A stretch of DNA of 64,000 nt from Patiria pectinifera (GCA_029964075.1 CM057149.1:19916197-19980196), one strand, 5' to 3'; positions 22,849-37,800 are shown, numbered from the stretch's first letter. Notes: a model not told the origin generated them from the letters alone. Numbers and translations are program-made.

Positions 22849-25800
22849 ATGAGATATCTGCGCTACAAGCTGAGCCGTCTCTGTCGCTCGCGGCTCGCCA
22901 ACGTTCTCCTCTCGGCCCTGGGACTCGCGAGCTTCTCGCTCTACCTCATCTACCAGTCGGACAGCATGATGCTGATCCAATCCGGCGATAAATCGGACAG
23001 AACTCTGGAGAGAACTTTAAAAGTGGATTGGATACTTGGTGACAGTGGGGCCGGTGGTCTCATCATCCCAGGCGCTGGACAGCCGAAGATGGACCGATTG
23101 AATTTGGAAGACGGTACGGTGAAAAAGAGAAAATCACGGAAAGACGAGAAGATTGCAATTGAGGATAGTGCCATTTATAAACATTTGCAGCAGGTGAGAA
23201 TCTCACTTTTGAAACTAACAAAGAGAAGTCACAGTTTTTTATGTATGCAAAAATGTTTTCAAAAGCAGGGTATGGTGGACAAATGATATCTCGTACGTGT
23301 TATGAAGTGCAGGCATTTCAGTTTAAACAAGTACCAAGTCACGGCAGTCGGGTAATGTGTGAAGACGGCTTTAATACGGCACTTTAGGTCCGTGTACCCG
23401 AATGGGGTGTGATCTAATGCAAAAATATGCAAATTAAACACATGCGCATCAGTGTTTTCAAAAACGGTCTTTGAATGCAAAGCTGTAATACCCGAGTTGC
23501 ATGAATACAATGTATGGCCGAGTAAACTGTCCACCAACCAACCCACCCACCCACCAACCAACATATACCGTAAGCATGCAAGCTTGGCCACAGGGTGTTT
23601 CACACCCGCCGCGAAAAAAAAAATGGCAAAGTGTAATACATATATAAGCCACTGAACCTGCACAGGTTAACATTAACCTGGTACTTTTGGCATGAAAACA
23701 GTTGTGCATGTAGATACCCTTGACTTTATTGCTTTAAGTACTTAATCTGGCCTAAAAATCTGGCGCATTGGAAAATATTTTCCCCACTGAATGCACAAAA
23801 GGGTCCCTATATTGTCAACAATTTACTGGCTCAAATAAAATTGTAAAATGCACTTGAAATCCTAATAAAAAAACCAAAGGTGTTTATCATCCCTGCTATC
23901 TTCAACTTGGCACTTTGGTATTGACACTTAAGCTAAACAGGATACTTTTCATGCACATTAATAACAAGTAGTGAGAATGTTGAGTTGTACACACATGTCA
24001 ACTTCACTGCATGCCAAAAATATTATGTTTACATGAATACGCTTTGTGACCTACATCACCATCTGTTATGCTTGATTCTCAATACATGAATCAACAACAC
24101 CCCAAACAAAAAATTAACTGAAAAGCTTTTGGAATTGACATGAGTGTGTTTTGTATGCAAACATCTAGCTGTTATTTGCCCTGCCACACAAATTGCTCTG
24201 AAGTAGAACAAATCCACAGTTAAAATGTCCCAATAATCGTGACCGATCTGGTAGTGTTTTCAACTGGTAGTGTTTTCATCGGTAGCCTAGCTGGGATTAA
24301 GAATGGGTCATAGGTTTCTCGTCACGTAAATAGAAAAAGGGGGTTGGGTAGTGCCAAACTGATCCAGAAAAAAGTGCTAATGTCCATAAACTGTTGACAG
24401 ACACACTTACTCTGCTGTTCTAGATTTGGGAGAGCGTTGGACAAAACAAATTTAGTCAGAATTTCATGAGCTTAGATGATGCCAAGGACTAGTAAAGTTT
24501 CACTCAGCTGCTAGCCAATTTTGATATTGGTTAGAACTGATTCTAAACAAAAGTGTTTGTAAGCATAACATGTCTTGACACCACAACGCTGATATATATC
24601 TAATCTTTAAATTTATTTGAAAGTTTCACCAACAGATCTTACATGTTATTTAAAAGTCCTGATTTGGCATTTTGAGTTTGACCAAATGATTTTTATAAAC
24701 ATTAATTTTCCATTGCATCACCCTTTAAAAAATATGGACCTATTTTTTTTTAACCCTACCGGTACTTTGGCTCGATCACTTTGGAAAACTGGTTTCTGCT
24801 GAAAGGATCTTATTCCAGTTTTTTTTTATTCAACTAAGCATCCCAGTGTTGTTTAGATTTTTTTTTTTTCATGACTATGGTATGGGCTTGTGTCCGTAAG
24901 TTTTCTTTCATTTGTGATGTATCATGTATGGTTGGCGGAAAGAAGCAAAACTTGCTGTATGACTCAGGAACCCATGCACACATGTGCTACTTGTCACGTA
25001 CAGTGACCCAGAAAGTACAAGTTTTTATGTGGCACTTTACACAAAAAGTCTGGTAGTGAGTCTTTGTGCGGTACTGGGACACAACTTGTGATACCCCACG
25101 AACCCTCAAGAAACATACATGTTCGTAGTGTAAAGGCAACAAGGCATTCCTTTGTTTTCCTATACCATAATTTTCAGAATACCGGTACATGTAGTTAAGA
25201 AAAACTTACGGAGAAAAAAACTAATTTTACTTGCACTTTGAACACTCTTTCGACCGGAATTTGTGATCATGATTTCCTTGAGTGTTCTTCTTCAAAACAC
25301 TAACCCCACAATTCCGCTAAACCTGGGGGTTTTTTCAGACGGGGGAAACCTTTTGTGGATCTGGGCAAGACTACACAATGTCTCACTATCTTAGGCCAAA
25401 AAAAAAATTCTGCTTCCGATTTCCCTACCTACCCTATTCTGATAGCCCCTACCATAATTTCTTATGCGAAAATTGAGGAAAAAACACCCCAAACCATCAA
25501 TTTCTACCTTTTACCCTTGACTACACACAGACGCCTCCATATGATCGTACACACAAAAATTGGCAAAAAACAAATTGTTTCCCTACCTACCCTTTTTTCA
25601 AATGCCATGTGATCGGAAGCAGAATTTTTTTTCTTTTTCTTAGGGCTGTCCTGGATGTACCCAAGATTCAATCATTAACCGAATATTCGAATAGCTTTTT
25701 GCTGGTGTGAACATTCGAAAAGAAAAAAAAAACATGCATGTGCACAACGTGATGTTATTGTAATGGTAAAGTTTTTTTTTTAATTATCAGATGCCACTTT

Positions 25801-28800
25801 TTGTCTTTTTGGTTGCCTATTCATCGGTCCCATTCTTTTAGCTGGGTAAAATCCCTTGACATTTACACAGTACTTACTGCAAAACACTCCAGTGGCCCGT
25901 AATACCCATCGCCGCATGCCAATTTTTACCAGCACGCTTTGTATGCAACCTGTGAGGAAGGCAGCTGCAGAAAACTTGATTGGCGAGTATTGAATATTCA
26001 AATATTCGGTCAAGTGCAGTTTCGAATAATCAGATGCTAAATTATTCGAAAATGGACAGCCCTACACTACCTGCACTATGTGGTCCTCTTTTGTTCTCAG
26101 GTCCTCACACAAAAAATACCATTCGCTTGTACAGAAGCACTTTGATAGGGAAAATGTTACACAGATAAAAGATAAATCAGATATTGTACTGTAGATCATG
26201 TCACATCAACGCATGACTCCTGGCTGTCACTTGAAGTGTGAACAGTGCTTGTTTATATTGCACAGATGGGTACAAGAAGCTGCTGGTCTTTTCACTGGAA
26301 TCCTCCAGCCCCAAAAATGTCAGAGATGTAGTCTCCGAACTTTGAAGGGTTTGAGAGGGGTGCGGAATGAAGTAAATTCTGTGGCCTGACGTCTCGAGGT
26401 TCTTGTTAGGGAAAGGATATAATTTATGCATTGGAAATATCAGCTTGGCATTCTGTTCATGATTTGCAGTCATGAATGTGCTGAATATAATTCAAGAATG
26501 ATTTGGAATCGGTCCAGAAATGCCACTCGAATGCCGAGGGCTCATAGTCAATGGATTTTGCAGGCATCAACATTTGCAAGCCATAATTCTTAACTCAGCT
26601 ATTTGCGGCATTGGTGAGTTTTTTTTTTTCTGCAATAGCTCTAGTAACTTTGATATATTATTTGGGCGTTATTTGCACATGCATTTTTTTTCTTCAATGA
26701 AATTAAAAAATTACAACCATTTGGGGAGCTGTGTGCTACTGCTTTCAAGACTCAGTTTGCAATTTCCACTGGCAATCCCAGTACAAAGTGGTAAAAGGGT
26801 GAAAGGTGTGCCTAATTACTGCTCACAGTGGCCCCATGTTGATTGCAACACGTCTTATGATGCAACCCAAACGGTTCTTTAAGCTGCTATTGTGGGTGGC
26901 ATGGTCATGTCGACGTCCTTTTGCCTCCAGATACAGAACTGGTTGAGTCAGAGCTCTGACCCTGCCTAACACCCCACCCCGTAAAAAGACCTTAAGGGCA
27001 ATCTGGAAGTGGTAACAGCAGGGAAAGCGTGCGCATTTTATATCATATGTTTATAGATTCCACAGTTGTAATAATTTTCACGGAATGTTATCAAACAGTC
27101 CGGCAAGCTTGCTTGCTTAGCCAGCTGTGAGTGTTCAACTGACATGGGTTGTAGCGACAAAAGTAATTTTATTCATGTTACATTCCATACTTATATGTGT
27201 AACTGAATTTGTACGCGAGTTATGTTTTTAGTATCTGAATGTGTGGAAGTGATTTCCTCCGTTTTCAAATTCAGACCTTTTTTAATCAAATCAAATAGGA
27301 ATTGAATGGATGAATACATGGAAAAAATCACTTATTCATCAATTTTTAACAAAACTACGATATTTTCAGCCGCGTTTTATTACGGGTGAATGCAGAATTA
27401 AACAGGCAGTAACTTGAGTTTTACTATGAGGTTTTACAAGGTTTAGCAGGGTTTTGTGGGGTACCTCAGGGTAAAACCTCTTGTTTAATTTTGCAATCGT
27501 CCCTTATTGGGTTTAATTACATTTTTTTTCTGGTAATTACATGTATTAGAGTGCTACATCTTCCTCACCTAAAAAGTAATTTATAAACAGATCATTGACT
27601 CCAAAAAAAGTCCATTGTTTAGAATTGTAAGCTCTACTTTTTTCTTTTGATTTCTGGATTAGTTGTTAAATAATTTACTAATCAGCACTAGCGATTTTCG
27701 GTTGGTGGCATGTATGATTTTTCTATTACAAAATTTAATTTAATCCAAACTGCTGAATTTCAGGTGTGAAACTACAAGAATTTTCGTACTAATTCCTAAT
27801 TCAGATTTCCTGAAAGCATACATAATTTCAACCAATGTTTTGATCTTTTATTTTAATCTAAACTTTTTATTTCCAAAAATTTGCACATATCCCCATGAAA
27901 TGGTATTTTTAGCACTTAAACATACGGAAAGTATGTTGCAACCTGACGCCACGTTTTTCTTCATATATCATCTCAATTAAGGTCAGTCATTGCAAAAATG
28001 TTGAAAAGACATGAATCTGGGACTGAGAAACATTTCCAATTTTGTTAGGAAATACTTTCTTGACTCGATCTCCATAGACTTTGTACACAACTGCTGAAGT
28101 GGCGTCAGGATGCAACTTAATTCCGAAAAATACATGCACCCAATTCTACATTGCCTTGAAATAAAATTCAGTTGGCATTTGCAGGCTACTGCATATGTTG
28201 GGGAAAAAAAAATACGCCTACCCATTCAATCTGAAAAAAAGTGTATTTACCTGTTCTTGTTCTTTTTAACAGCTGGAATCAATGCTTCTGGAACAAGCCA
28301 AAACATTGAAGGCGAGATCCGTGGAGGTCAGGGGTCAGGCGGAGGTGATTGACCGTGATCTGCCGCTCTATGAGAAGGCTTTCACCAAACAGGGTTTTAT
28401 TGTTAGGCGGCCCACCAATGACATTGATGCTGACTTTGTCCGTAATAGCACCATTGATGCAAAGGACAATGGTAGGTGCTGTCTTTTTTTATGACGTCGT
28501 CAAATTTTTTCCCCAGGGTAAACAAAAATATTTTTTTAAAGTGACATCGGCATTTGGAAATAGTGTCAGTGAAATAACAAATGAAAGAAAGTCATTTGGG
28601 AAAGTTGTTTATCTCGAAAATAATGAGCAGTTTGTTTTCAGCATTTCCGAGTTTTTGTAATATCTGACAGGATATATACATTTTGTACTGTTTTCCTTTT
28701 TCCCACAGAAATTTGTTTTCAAAGGTATCAAAATTTATATTTAGAGTTAGTAAAATTGTAGAAACGTCAAATATTAATTTATGCTTACATGTATGGATCA

Positions 28801-31800
28801 TACTTTTGTACCAAACTCATCTTTTTATAGTGAGAGAAAAAAAGTGGACCTGAAGTATACACATTTTCAAAGCTAGATAGCCTTTACAATTTCCCCCTTT
28901 TTAGATTATTGCTGATTTTCATGGCCTTTTTTGTTGTTGACATTTTCAATCTTCAGCTGACTGATGAACTACCAATCAATCACATTACCTGATGACAGGC
29001 ATATCACTTTGTGGTTTAGTGCTGCACAAACTAAACCACAAAACCACAGAATCCTTGTTCAAGTCCTGGAGCATATGAAAATGTGTAGTAGTAAACTCAG
29101 TTTCAAGGCATTGTTTGCAAAGTTCTTTTAAAAGAAGAGTTATATGAGTGTTTAGACACAGTCTGATTCAAGTATAGACTAACCCTTTTTTAAAAGACTC
29201 TTACGCAAATCTCAATCTTTTTGCATATATACTTGGCTATTTTCTGCATTTTCTGGCCAAAATTCAGTACAGTTTATAGATTCATCAGGAAATGAATATA
29301 GTGTAGTCCCCTAACATGATATTCATCATGCATTGTTGCTAAACCTCTTTGCTGACAAATTCATATTCATTCAGTTAATATTTTGACCTTAATAATGCTT
29401 GCTCTTGAACCCTTGCGAGCAATTTCCAAAACTCAAAATTGTTGGTGTTCGGAAATCGGGCACAAATTTAATACTCGGCCAAGTGTTCCCTAACATGACA
29501 CGCTTGAACAAATCGCGGAAAATCCCAAGTTAGCATTTAAGTGTTTCTTTAAAGTTGACAAATTCTGATACATCATTAATATCTTCACTTTACCTAGACC
29601 CAGTAAGAAGGGAGCTCTAGTGCCACAGTTACTGGGTCTACACTTTTTCCAACAAAATTGTTTTCTTATTTTTGGGCGTGTTTTAAAAAGGGCTTTCATT
29701 GTGCACTTCAAAATAAAATTGGAAAATCACGCCACAATGAAATTTCTCTGCTAACTTTGTAACAGTTAGGTAAACATGAGGTTTATGAACAGGAATGTTT
29801 AGAGCTTGATGAAATTTCTTTTACTGTGAAATTGAGGCAAACCTTTTAGCTCGATCAAAGCACAAGAGGTGAAAAATCAAAGTGCGCAATGTTAGGGGCC
29901 GCGCCATGGTATGGGACATCAACAATACATGTGGCACAATAAAGTACAGTACACGTGCTAACGGGTTAATCGTAATAGCGATTGAATGTGATACAAAGTA
30001 AAGGACTCTGTAGTTATAATGAAATATGATTCATCCAACTGCCTCATTTGTTTCTACCTCCCCTCCAGGCCTGGTGTCCTCCACCGACTGGATGGTTCTC
30101 CTCTGCCTTGCCTTCACCGACGGAGACTCTGAAGAGTGCCTGGACCGAAGCTCCTTTACAAAATTACACAGCGGCCAAAAGGTGAGGCTTATGGCTGTGT
30201 CTGAATAACATGGCTACGCCTGCTTGCATAGATGCATGTGTATGTGCAAGCCACATCCAAATAGTTTGGGTATGGTCTAACATTACATGTATCTTAGGAG
30301 GTTTGAGGAGAATGTATATTTCACTGGCCCACAGGCGAAAATGATTCATCCCAGGTTTTCTATTTCTGGCATGGCGTGTCGAGGATTTGTCTGTAGTTTA
30401 AGTTTCGAGCAGGGAGTGTTGCGTTGGGCTTATTGAGAGTTCGGTTGTATAGATGATGTTATCATTAATGCTTGAGGGTCCCTGTTCCTGTGTGGAATCT
30501 ACACTCGTTATTTCTGAGTTGATATTCAACGTTCTTCTCCTTGGTATTACTTAAAATGAATTGGGTAGGTTCATTATTTTCAATAGCTAAAATACAAACC
30601 ATTTTTAAAATCCTTTTTTGTTGTTGATTAATCAGATCAACAGAATCCCAGGAATCCGGAACGTTTTATGGAAGAAGGATGGCTTTTGTTATACAATGAA
30701 CCAGGCAAAGAGAATTCCAGGTAGGGTAAGCAAATGTATTTAATACCGGTACGTAGGAGGTTTTGTTCGGGTTGGAAGAGATCTTGTTAGATGTGCATAT
30801 TCCTCAAAAGTGCCCTAGGTACTTGAGCTTGCAAGCATAAGAAACATGAAGAGAGAAGACAATGTAAAGAAATTACAGCTTTGAAGGTGGGAGGAAAACT
30901 CCAGAAGAATATTTTCTGGGGAAAACCTGCGGAATCAGGTAGGGACTGAAAAGCCAATCCACATGTGTACCTGCATGGGCAGGAACGGACTTTGTGAAAG
31001 ATGAGGAAAAGACCACTGCGCCAACCTGACGTCCCTGGATAATGTGCAGAACGTACCACCGCAATAATAAGGGAATAAATGTGTGCTCGGGAGGTTTTTA
31101 TCACTCTGTTTAAGACCACTTAGAGTCTGGGTGCCCGAGCCGGGAGGCTAGGGTAATTATCAGCACCCAGATTCTAAGTGGTCTTAAACAGAGTGATAAA
31201 TACCGACCGAGCACACATTTATTCCCATTCATAAATACCTTTTCAGTAAAAAAATATCAAATAATTCGTTCAAAAAATCCTGAAGTTGTTCAACAAGTTC
31301 ACTTCATGCTTTTTAAAACATCCCTCTAGCAAAATAATGGAGTATTCAGCTGGCTAGTAAGATGTAAACAACCCTTTTATGGATATTGACGCGCGCGTAG
31401 CATGTTCTGCGCAATGTCGCGCAGAACGCACCTGGGACGTTGCGTTTTGAATTTAGAACTATAAAATTCTGACTCGCTGGTAGTGTTGCGCATGCCTACG
31501 TGAGGATTGTGAACGTTCTACCAATGAAACGGAAGAGGCACTTGATTTTTAGGAGGCCACATTTTATTGTGACACTGGAAAAGTGTTTAAGACCAGCTAG
31601 CCATGTCTTTCTCGTCTGTTTAAGACCGGCCACGTGACGGGCTCTCGACCAATATGAATAGCTAAACTGTCTGAGGTATTTATGAATGCTTTCTTAAGGC
31701 TGGTTCATACTTGGCGTAAAAGCAAATACAAATGTAAATTTGTGACATCGGGGCAAGTTTTCACCCTGCAAATTCGCAAAAGTTGAACACATGTCAACTC

Positions 31801-34800
31801 AGAATTTCACACCGAATGCTTCGTGACGTCAAATTCGCATGAAGTATGAACCCCCATTTACTGTGTTAACCAGATTAGTCTTCACTATCATAAAGACCAA
31901 ATGAACAGATTTATTCCTTCAGTGTAATTGAACTGCTTTGTCTTTTAATACAGCTTTAAAGAAAACCTACCTCTCGCCGACGTGCTGGGTCATGCCCAGT
32001 CAGTACGACCAGTTCCTGGGCGTGGCCGATGCGTTGGGCGAGGACGTACGGTGGGTCTTCAAATCCACTAGCCCCGGGGGCAACATACAGGTGCTTCAAC
32101 CCACCAAAGAGAGAGACTATGCAAGACTTAAAGAGTAAGCTTCTCATGTTTTGAACATTCTCCCATTGTCGTTGTTCGAGTTGAAATATTTTCTTTATGG
32201 CAAAAATATCTGACAGTGTAAAGGAATTGGAATTGTGTTTCATTTCTTTTGCTATACTGTTCAGCAAATTTGAATTAAACAGATGTACATGTATGATATA
32301 TATTTTTGTCTGTCTGTTGACTGATCTACTTTCAGGAAACTTGCAGAGCTTGCATGCATTCAAACTTGTTGTCCTTAATTGGTCCACTTTTTAAAATCTT
32401 TACTACCCAAGCCATCTCTGTATTACTTTCAAGGTAAATTTTTTGCATGATGTCAGAAACAAAATTGCTGAATGGTTTCCATCCTTCTGATGAGGTGTAA
32501 GAAAAGTGCATTTTTAAACAAAGGAACTTGCTACTGGTACACAGTTCACTCTATTTTAGCTTCCCAAAAAAAACCCTGTTTTATTAGGGCCTACAATCCC
32601 AGCCAAAACAATTGGGACACTTTCTTAGCCTCCCACGGTCACCCACTCCCCTGCTCCCCCAGTCAATTTTGTTCTCTCCAGCTGATGGAGCACACACCGT
32701 GCAATGAGAGATAACATTGAGTGGGGGCCGGGCGGTTGGGGGCCCAGCGAGATTTGGCCAGGATTGTAGCTATGTAACTTTGCAAGAGGATTGGCATACA
32801 TTCCTGTCAACTAAAACTGTTGCAATTTTGTAACATATAGGCTCATAAAGTATGAAGTATGAATAATGAGTAATGCCAAGCATGGTCCATTTTAATTCAC
32901 GTGTATCGTCTTCATTTTTCTCTATCCATTTTAGATTTCGTTTTAAGAAGGCAGTTGCCCAGCAGTATTTCCCCAACCCTCTACTAGTCTTCGGCATGCC
33001 GGTCAACATCAGGGCCTACGTGCTCGTCACTTCTATCAATCCACTCAGGGCGTTTATTCATTCAGAAGGGCTGGTTCACTTCAGGCATGACTACCAGCGA
33101 GCATTTAAAAAGGTTGGTCATAATGTGACTTTTTAATAGTTTGTGGAACAAAACTTTTGAAGTGATGAAATTTTGATGGAATTTTGTGTGAGGGAAGTAT
33201 TCAAATACCATCTAAGTGAAATATGGTTTGTCTGAAAACTTAAAAAAAAACAACGTTTTACTTTTGTTTATAGACCTTTTGGGTGGGAAAAAGCTTGGCT
33301 TGTTTCATTTTAAAGGAAGATATATCATTCCAAATATTTAGTCCTAATTATATCTTGCCATTTTGCACTGAAGGAAATGGTTTATAAAAGGTTTATACAT
33401 TCTCACCGTTTAAACTGTTTCAAACTTTACAACATGATTTTCAGTGCCATTGCTAACAAATATGTATCTCCTCTTCTACCGATAGCTTTAAAATGTTTCA
33501 TGGTTTAAAGCTCAACGTAGAAAGTCGACTTGTGATGGAAATCGATGTCTAGGGGATGTAGATTTTAGTAATGGTTATGCTCTTCACTGACATGTTATTA
33601 GCAATGTATGCTCAGTGCTTTCCGATAGCCTCATTGAATAAAAAATTGTCTCTAATATGCTTAGCCATTTATGAAATTGGTCATTTCTGTCCTTTAGATT
33701 CCCAACAGGACTTGGTACCTTGCCCAGTTCAAGCATTATCTGAAGTACAACTTTGGCAGTGACACCGCCGAGATAGTCTTCCAGAACCTAGCCACGGTCA
33801 TCGTTGAGACATTGCTGGTCGCCGAGTCATCACTGGTGGCGCACTTTGGTCGCTTCTCCGCACATCCCTGGGATGAACATTACAGGTTGGTTGGCTGGTT
33901 GGTTGGCTGGGATGGAGTATGGATGAGTAGCATGGGATAGGGTTAATTTGGTTGAGTTGGAAGCTGGCTTGATGTTAAGTTGGGTTGGGTTGAGTTGGTT
34001 CGGGTCGGATCAGATTGGGTCAAGTCAGGCCAGGATGGGATTAGGTGGGTTGGATTAGGTTGGGATTAAGTGGGTTGGATAGGGATTAGGTGGGTTGGAT
34101 TAGGTTGGGATTAGGTGAGTCGAGTTGGGGTGGGTTGGGATTAAGTGGGTTGAGGTGAGTTGGGTTGGGATTACGTGGGTTGGGTTGGGTTGGGTGGTTG
34201 GGATTAAGTGGGTTGGGTTGGTTGGGATTAAAGTGGGTTTGTTAGGTAGGTATTAGGTCGATCGGGTTAGGTTGGGATTAAGTGGGTTGAGTTGGTTTGG
34301 GTAGGGATTAGGTGGGTTGGATAAGGTTGGGATTAGGTGAGTCGAGTTGGGTTGGGTTGAGATTAAGTGGGTTGAGCTGAGTTGGGTTGGGTTGTGATTA
34401 AGTGGGTTGAGCTGAGTTGGGTTGGGTTGTGATTATGTGGGTTGGGTTGGGTTGGGTTGGTTGGGATTAAAGTGGGTTGGGTTGGGTTGGGTTGGGTTGG
34501 TCTGGATTAAAGTGGGTTGGTTAGGCCCAAAAAAAAAAGTCTCTGGTTTCTGGTATGGAGCTTGCCCAAAAAGTGGTGCGGCGACGCGGCTTTTTTTTTT
34601 TTACCTGATTTTTTTGCTTCAAATGTCGGCTGATGACTGCAAATGGTGCCCGACTAAACTTAGTGCAAATATATGGGAGTCCAGAGAGGCCACATAAAGC
34701 TTATTTTCGACCATAACCCAATCTAAAAACACGTTAAAATTGTGCAGCAGCAGGATTCCAGTCAAACCAGTGAGTTTGGCGGTTTTGAGACATCATCTTT

Positions 34801-37800
34801 CATTGAAAAAAAATTTTTCTTCATTTTGCCGGCGCGCATGGCTACGGCGACGCGCGCGCATACCAGAAACCGGAGACTTTTTTTGTTGGCCTTAGGTTGG
34901 GATTAGGTGGGTTGGGTTGGGGAGTTATCGGGTGGTTTGGTTGTGATGATTGATTTTCAGTGAATGAATTTGATTAGTGTGAGCTTAATATATTGCTTTA
35001 ATTAATCAGTCACTGGATGATGTATAGGTGAATTGATCAATTCGTTAATTGATTTATTCATTGATCCCACTCTTTGCATCCTGACTTACTGAATTTTATC
35101 AATTGATTGTGTGGTTTGTTAACTTTGTTCAGTTTGCTCATTGATCTATCAGATTTCAGTCAATCCCATAATTGATCATTGGAATGATTGCCTCTTACAT
35201 TAAAAGTAAGCACCAACTTTTTCATCATTGCAGATAAAAAGGTTCAGTTTCAAAATCAGGATCAAGAGTAAATTTAATTTCAAAAGTCTTCTTAATTCTG
35301 ATTTAGTCATGGAAGTTCACTTTTTTTGCTGTTTTTTTTTTTTTTATCAATTTATGTTTTCAGGTGCAAGAACTGCTTTCAGCTTCTCGGGTTTGACATC
35401 ATCTTCAATTCCACGCTCCATCCAATGGTGGTTGAGGTAAGATAAGACTTGAAAGTGAAGAAAACTTTTGTGGTTTGAAGTGAATTGTAGAAATGGCTTG
35501 AAAACTTGGAGCTGAATTTTGTTTTTTGTTCTTAAAAGAGGTATTTTTTAATAAAAACGCTTCATTCAAATACGATTCAGTTATGTCCTCACATCTCAAA
35601 AAAGTGATTTTTTGGCAAAAACTTACCAAATGGAAAAACCCTATTTGTAAAATAATATGAGGCACAACCAGGAGGGCTAGTAAAACAATACAGAGTGCAG
35701 TTGATGTTAGAGCTCCCTCTCACTTCTTGTCATTCAATTGAATAGGTTAATGGACAGCCCCATCTGCAAGCTAACAGTGACACAACCGGCTGGGCAAGCA
35801 AGACCATTAAACAGAATGCAGTTGACGACGCCATCGCGATTCTCTTGTCTGAGACAAAGGTTGCAAAGGATGTCGCCCTTGCACTGGAACATTTACATCT
35901 GAATATTGGAATATTGGCAAGTGATTTTTTTTATCTGAAACCTAACAGAGTACTTGATTCCTTGAATGCGAACTTTCTTACTTTTAACCCTATAGGTCGG
36001 AATCCCATGTGTTTATTCAAAAGTACAACAGACTACAAAAACTCCCTGCAAGTTTCAAATTCATTTTTGTTTGAGGTTTTGTTCATTCAAGAATATTCCC
36101 ATTGCTCAACTTTTTCAGTTGTAAAGAATTAATGATGATCTGGAAGAACTGTTTGAAATTTCAAAGCATTTTATTGTCCCAGGTTATATCAACTAATGCA
36201 CTTAAAATTGTTACGCAGTGTTAGCCCTCTTTGGGCATAGATGAACATTTTCCAGTTTTAATCGGGAATCCGACTTTTTCAAATTTATTTCCAAATTTCT
36301 GATTTTTCTGGGGATCTTTTTCCCGCAAAGTCTGATTTTCAGAGATGCCACTTTTCTGGTTTTAACCAGAATTCTGTTTTTTTTTTAAATATCTCACAAA
36401 ATTCCGGCCGTCAAAATAAATGCGTTGATTTTAACCTCATTAGCGCTCTCATCTTAGTACATTTAGGTGCACGCACGGCACAACGTTGTTCGTTGAAGTA
36501 GTCTTAAAAATATAGTCTTTGTTGTTCATGAAGCCTGCATGCGATACAGGCGGCCAACGTACTTGCACGCAGTATACAACGGCGCCTCGTGCATGCTTCA
36601 CCGCATGCGGGCGTGTTGTGTGCTAAGCACACGTAGCATTCAGCTAAGCACACGTAGCATTCAGCCTGGAAATCAAGTCTATCATTTCAGTTATCCCTGG
36701 TTTCCAATCGCAGTGATATATGTGAATGCATAAAAAAAGTGCAAAATATTGAAGCAGCGTGGTTGAAAACTTTGTATCTTATTTCCATTCTGTCCTGATA
36801 GGGTGTGAACTGTCACTCCCACAACCAGATGTGTCTAACCCAGGAGGACTTGGAATATCTTCTGGCGACCAGGCGGGAGACAGTCAATAGAGGCAGTTAT
36901 CAACAGGTAAGGACGTCTCACCACCCTCTGCTTGCTAGTGCAGGGGTATACGGCATAATATTTTACCCTTCAGGACAAAACCAGGCACTCGGACCAATTT
37001 TTGAAAAGTGGGATTTTTGGCTCATTGGAAAGGAAGCTGAATTAGCATCAGGCCTCGGAAAGTTAAAAACAAATTGAGAAATTGTTGTTAAAGTTTCCCA
37101 AGTGACTTAGGAAATTTACAAATTAAAGTAAAAAGTATATTTATTATGATAGCTTCCAACTCTTAAATCTGAAATTCAATAAGTTTTGCCTGTACAGTGT
37201 ATTACAGGCTGTATCTCAAATTATCGCCATGCGACATCCGACTGGTTTTGTGCCGGAGGGTCAAATATGTTTCATGTATTTAAAAAGTAGGCAAATATAA
37301 GTATGACAAACATTTTAAGAGTCAATGTGTGTATGTGAAATGTACAACGTCCCTGTACCCCAGATGTTTAAACAGTCAACAACCAAACCTTCCTGGTTTT
37401 GCTGGCTAGTCCCAATGCATGGGTGCTGCAGCCAATGATTTCTTTTAAAAAATTCCATCAAGAATCAAGTTGTCTTCTTTACAGGCTTTTGACCACATGT
37501 TTTGTTGCCTTTTTTCCCCTTGCCTCATAGCTGTACCCCTCCTCCACCAGCCTCAAGTACAACGGCCTCCTGCGAGACATCCAGCATTTCCTGACCTCCC
37601 AACTCCAGCTGGACGACATTCCCCCCTACAACCACCAGGGGGCGCTGCTGACCTCCCCGACCCTTCGACACGGCACATCGGACCTCCAGCACGTGCTGGC
37701 TAACCTGGAGCAGTATTACTGGAGCGTGGACGGAAAACGACAAGCCGAGAGCCCCGTCTCGGAAGATGCGAGCGTGCAGGAGAATTTTGGCAACATCACG

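Larger units (their letters stand above)
23194..28272 (+). other. CPED1 intron 1; two DNA-transposon relics, otherwise nothing seen
   Basis: The intron runs from donor CAGCAG|GTGAGA to acceptor TTTTTAACAG. Apart from the elements at 25394-26064, I see no conserved or coding signal. ORFs here are short and unrelated to CPED1. Confidence 0.6.

Noticed and set aside
30721-30725. Alternative CPED1 exon 4 donor at GTAAGC (30726)
   Set aside because: It would leave exon 4 in phase 0, which does not match exon 5. The donor at 30721 restores the frame.
33886-34520. Interstitial telomere-like repeat
   Set aside because: The units are variable GGGTTGGGATTA-type mixtures, not regular TTAGGG.
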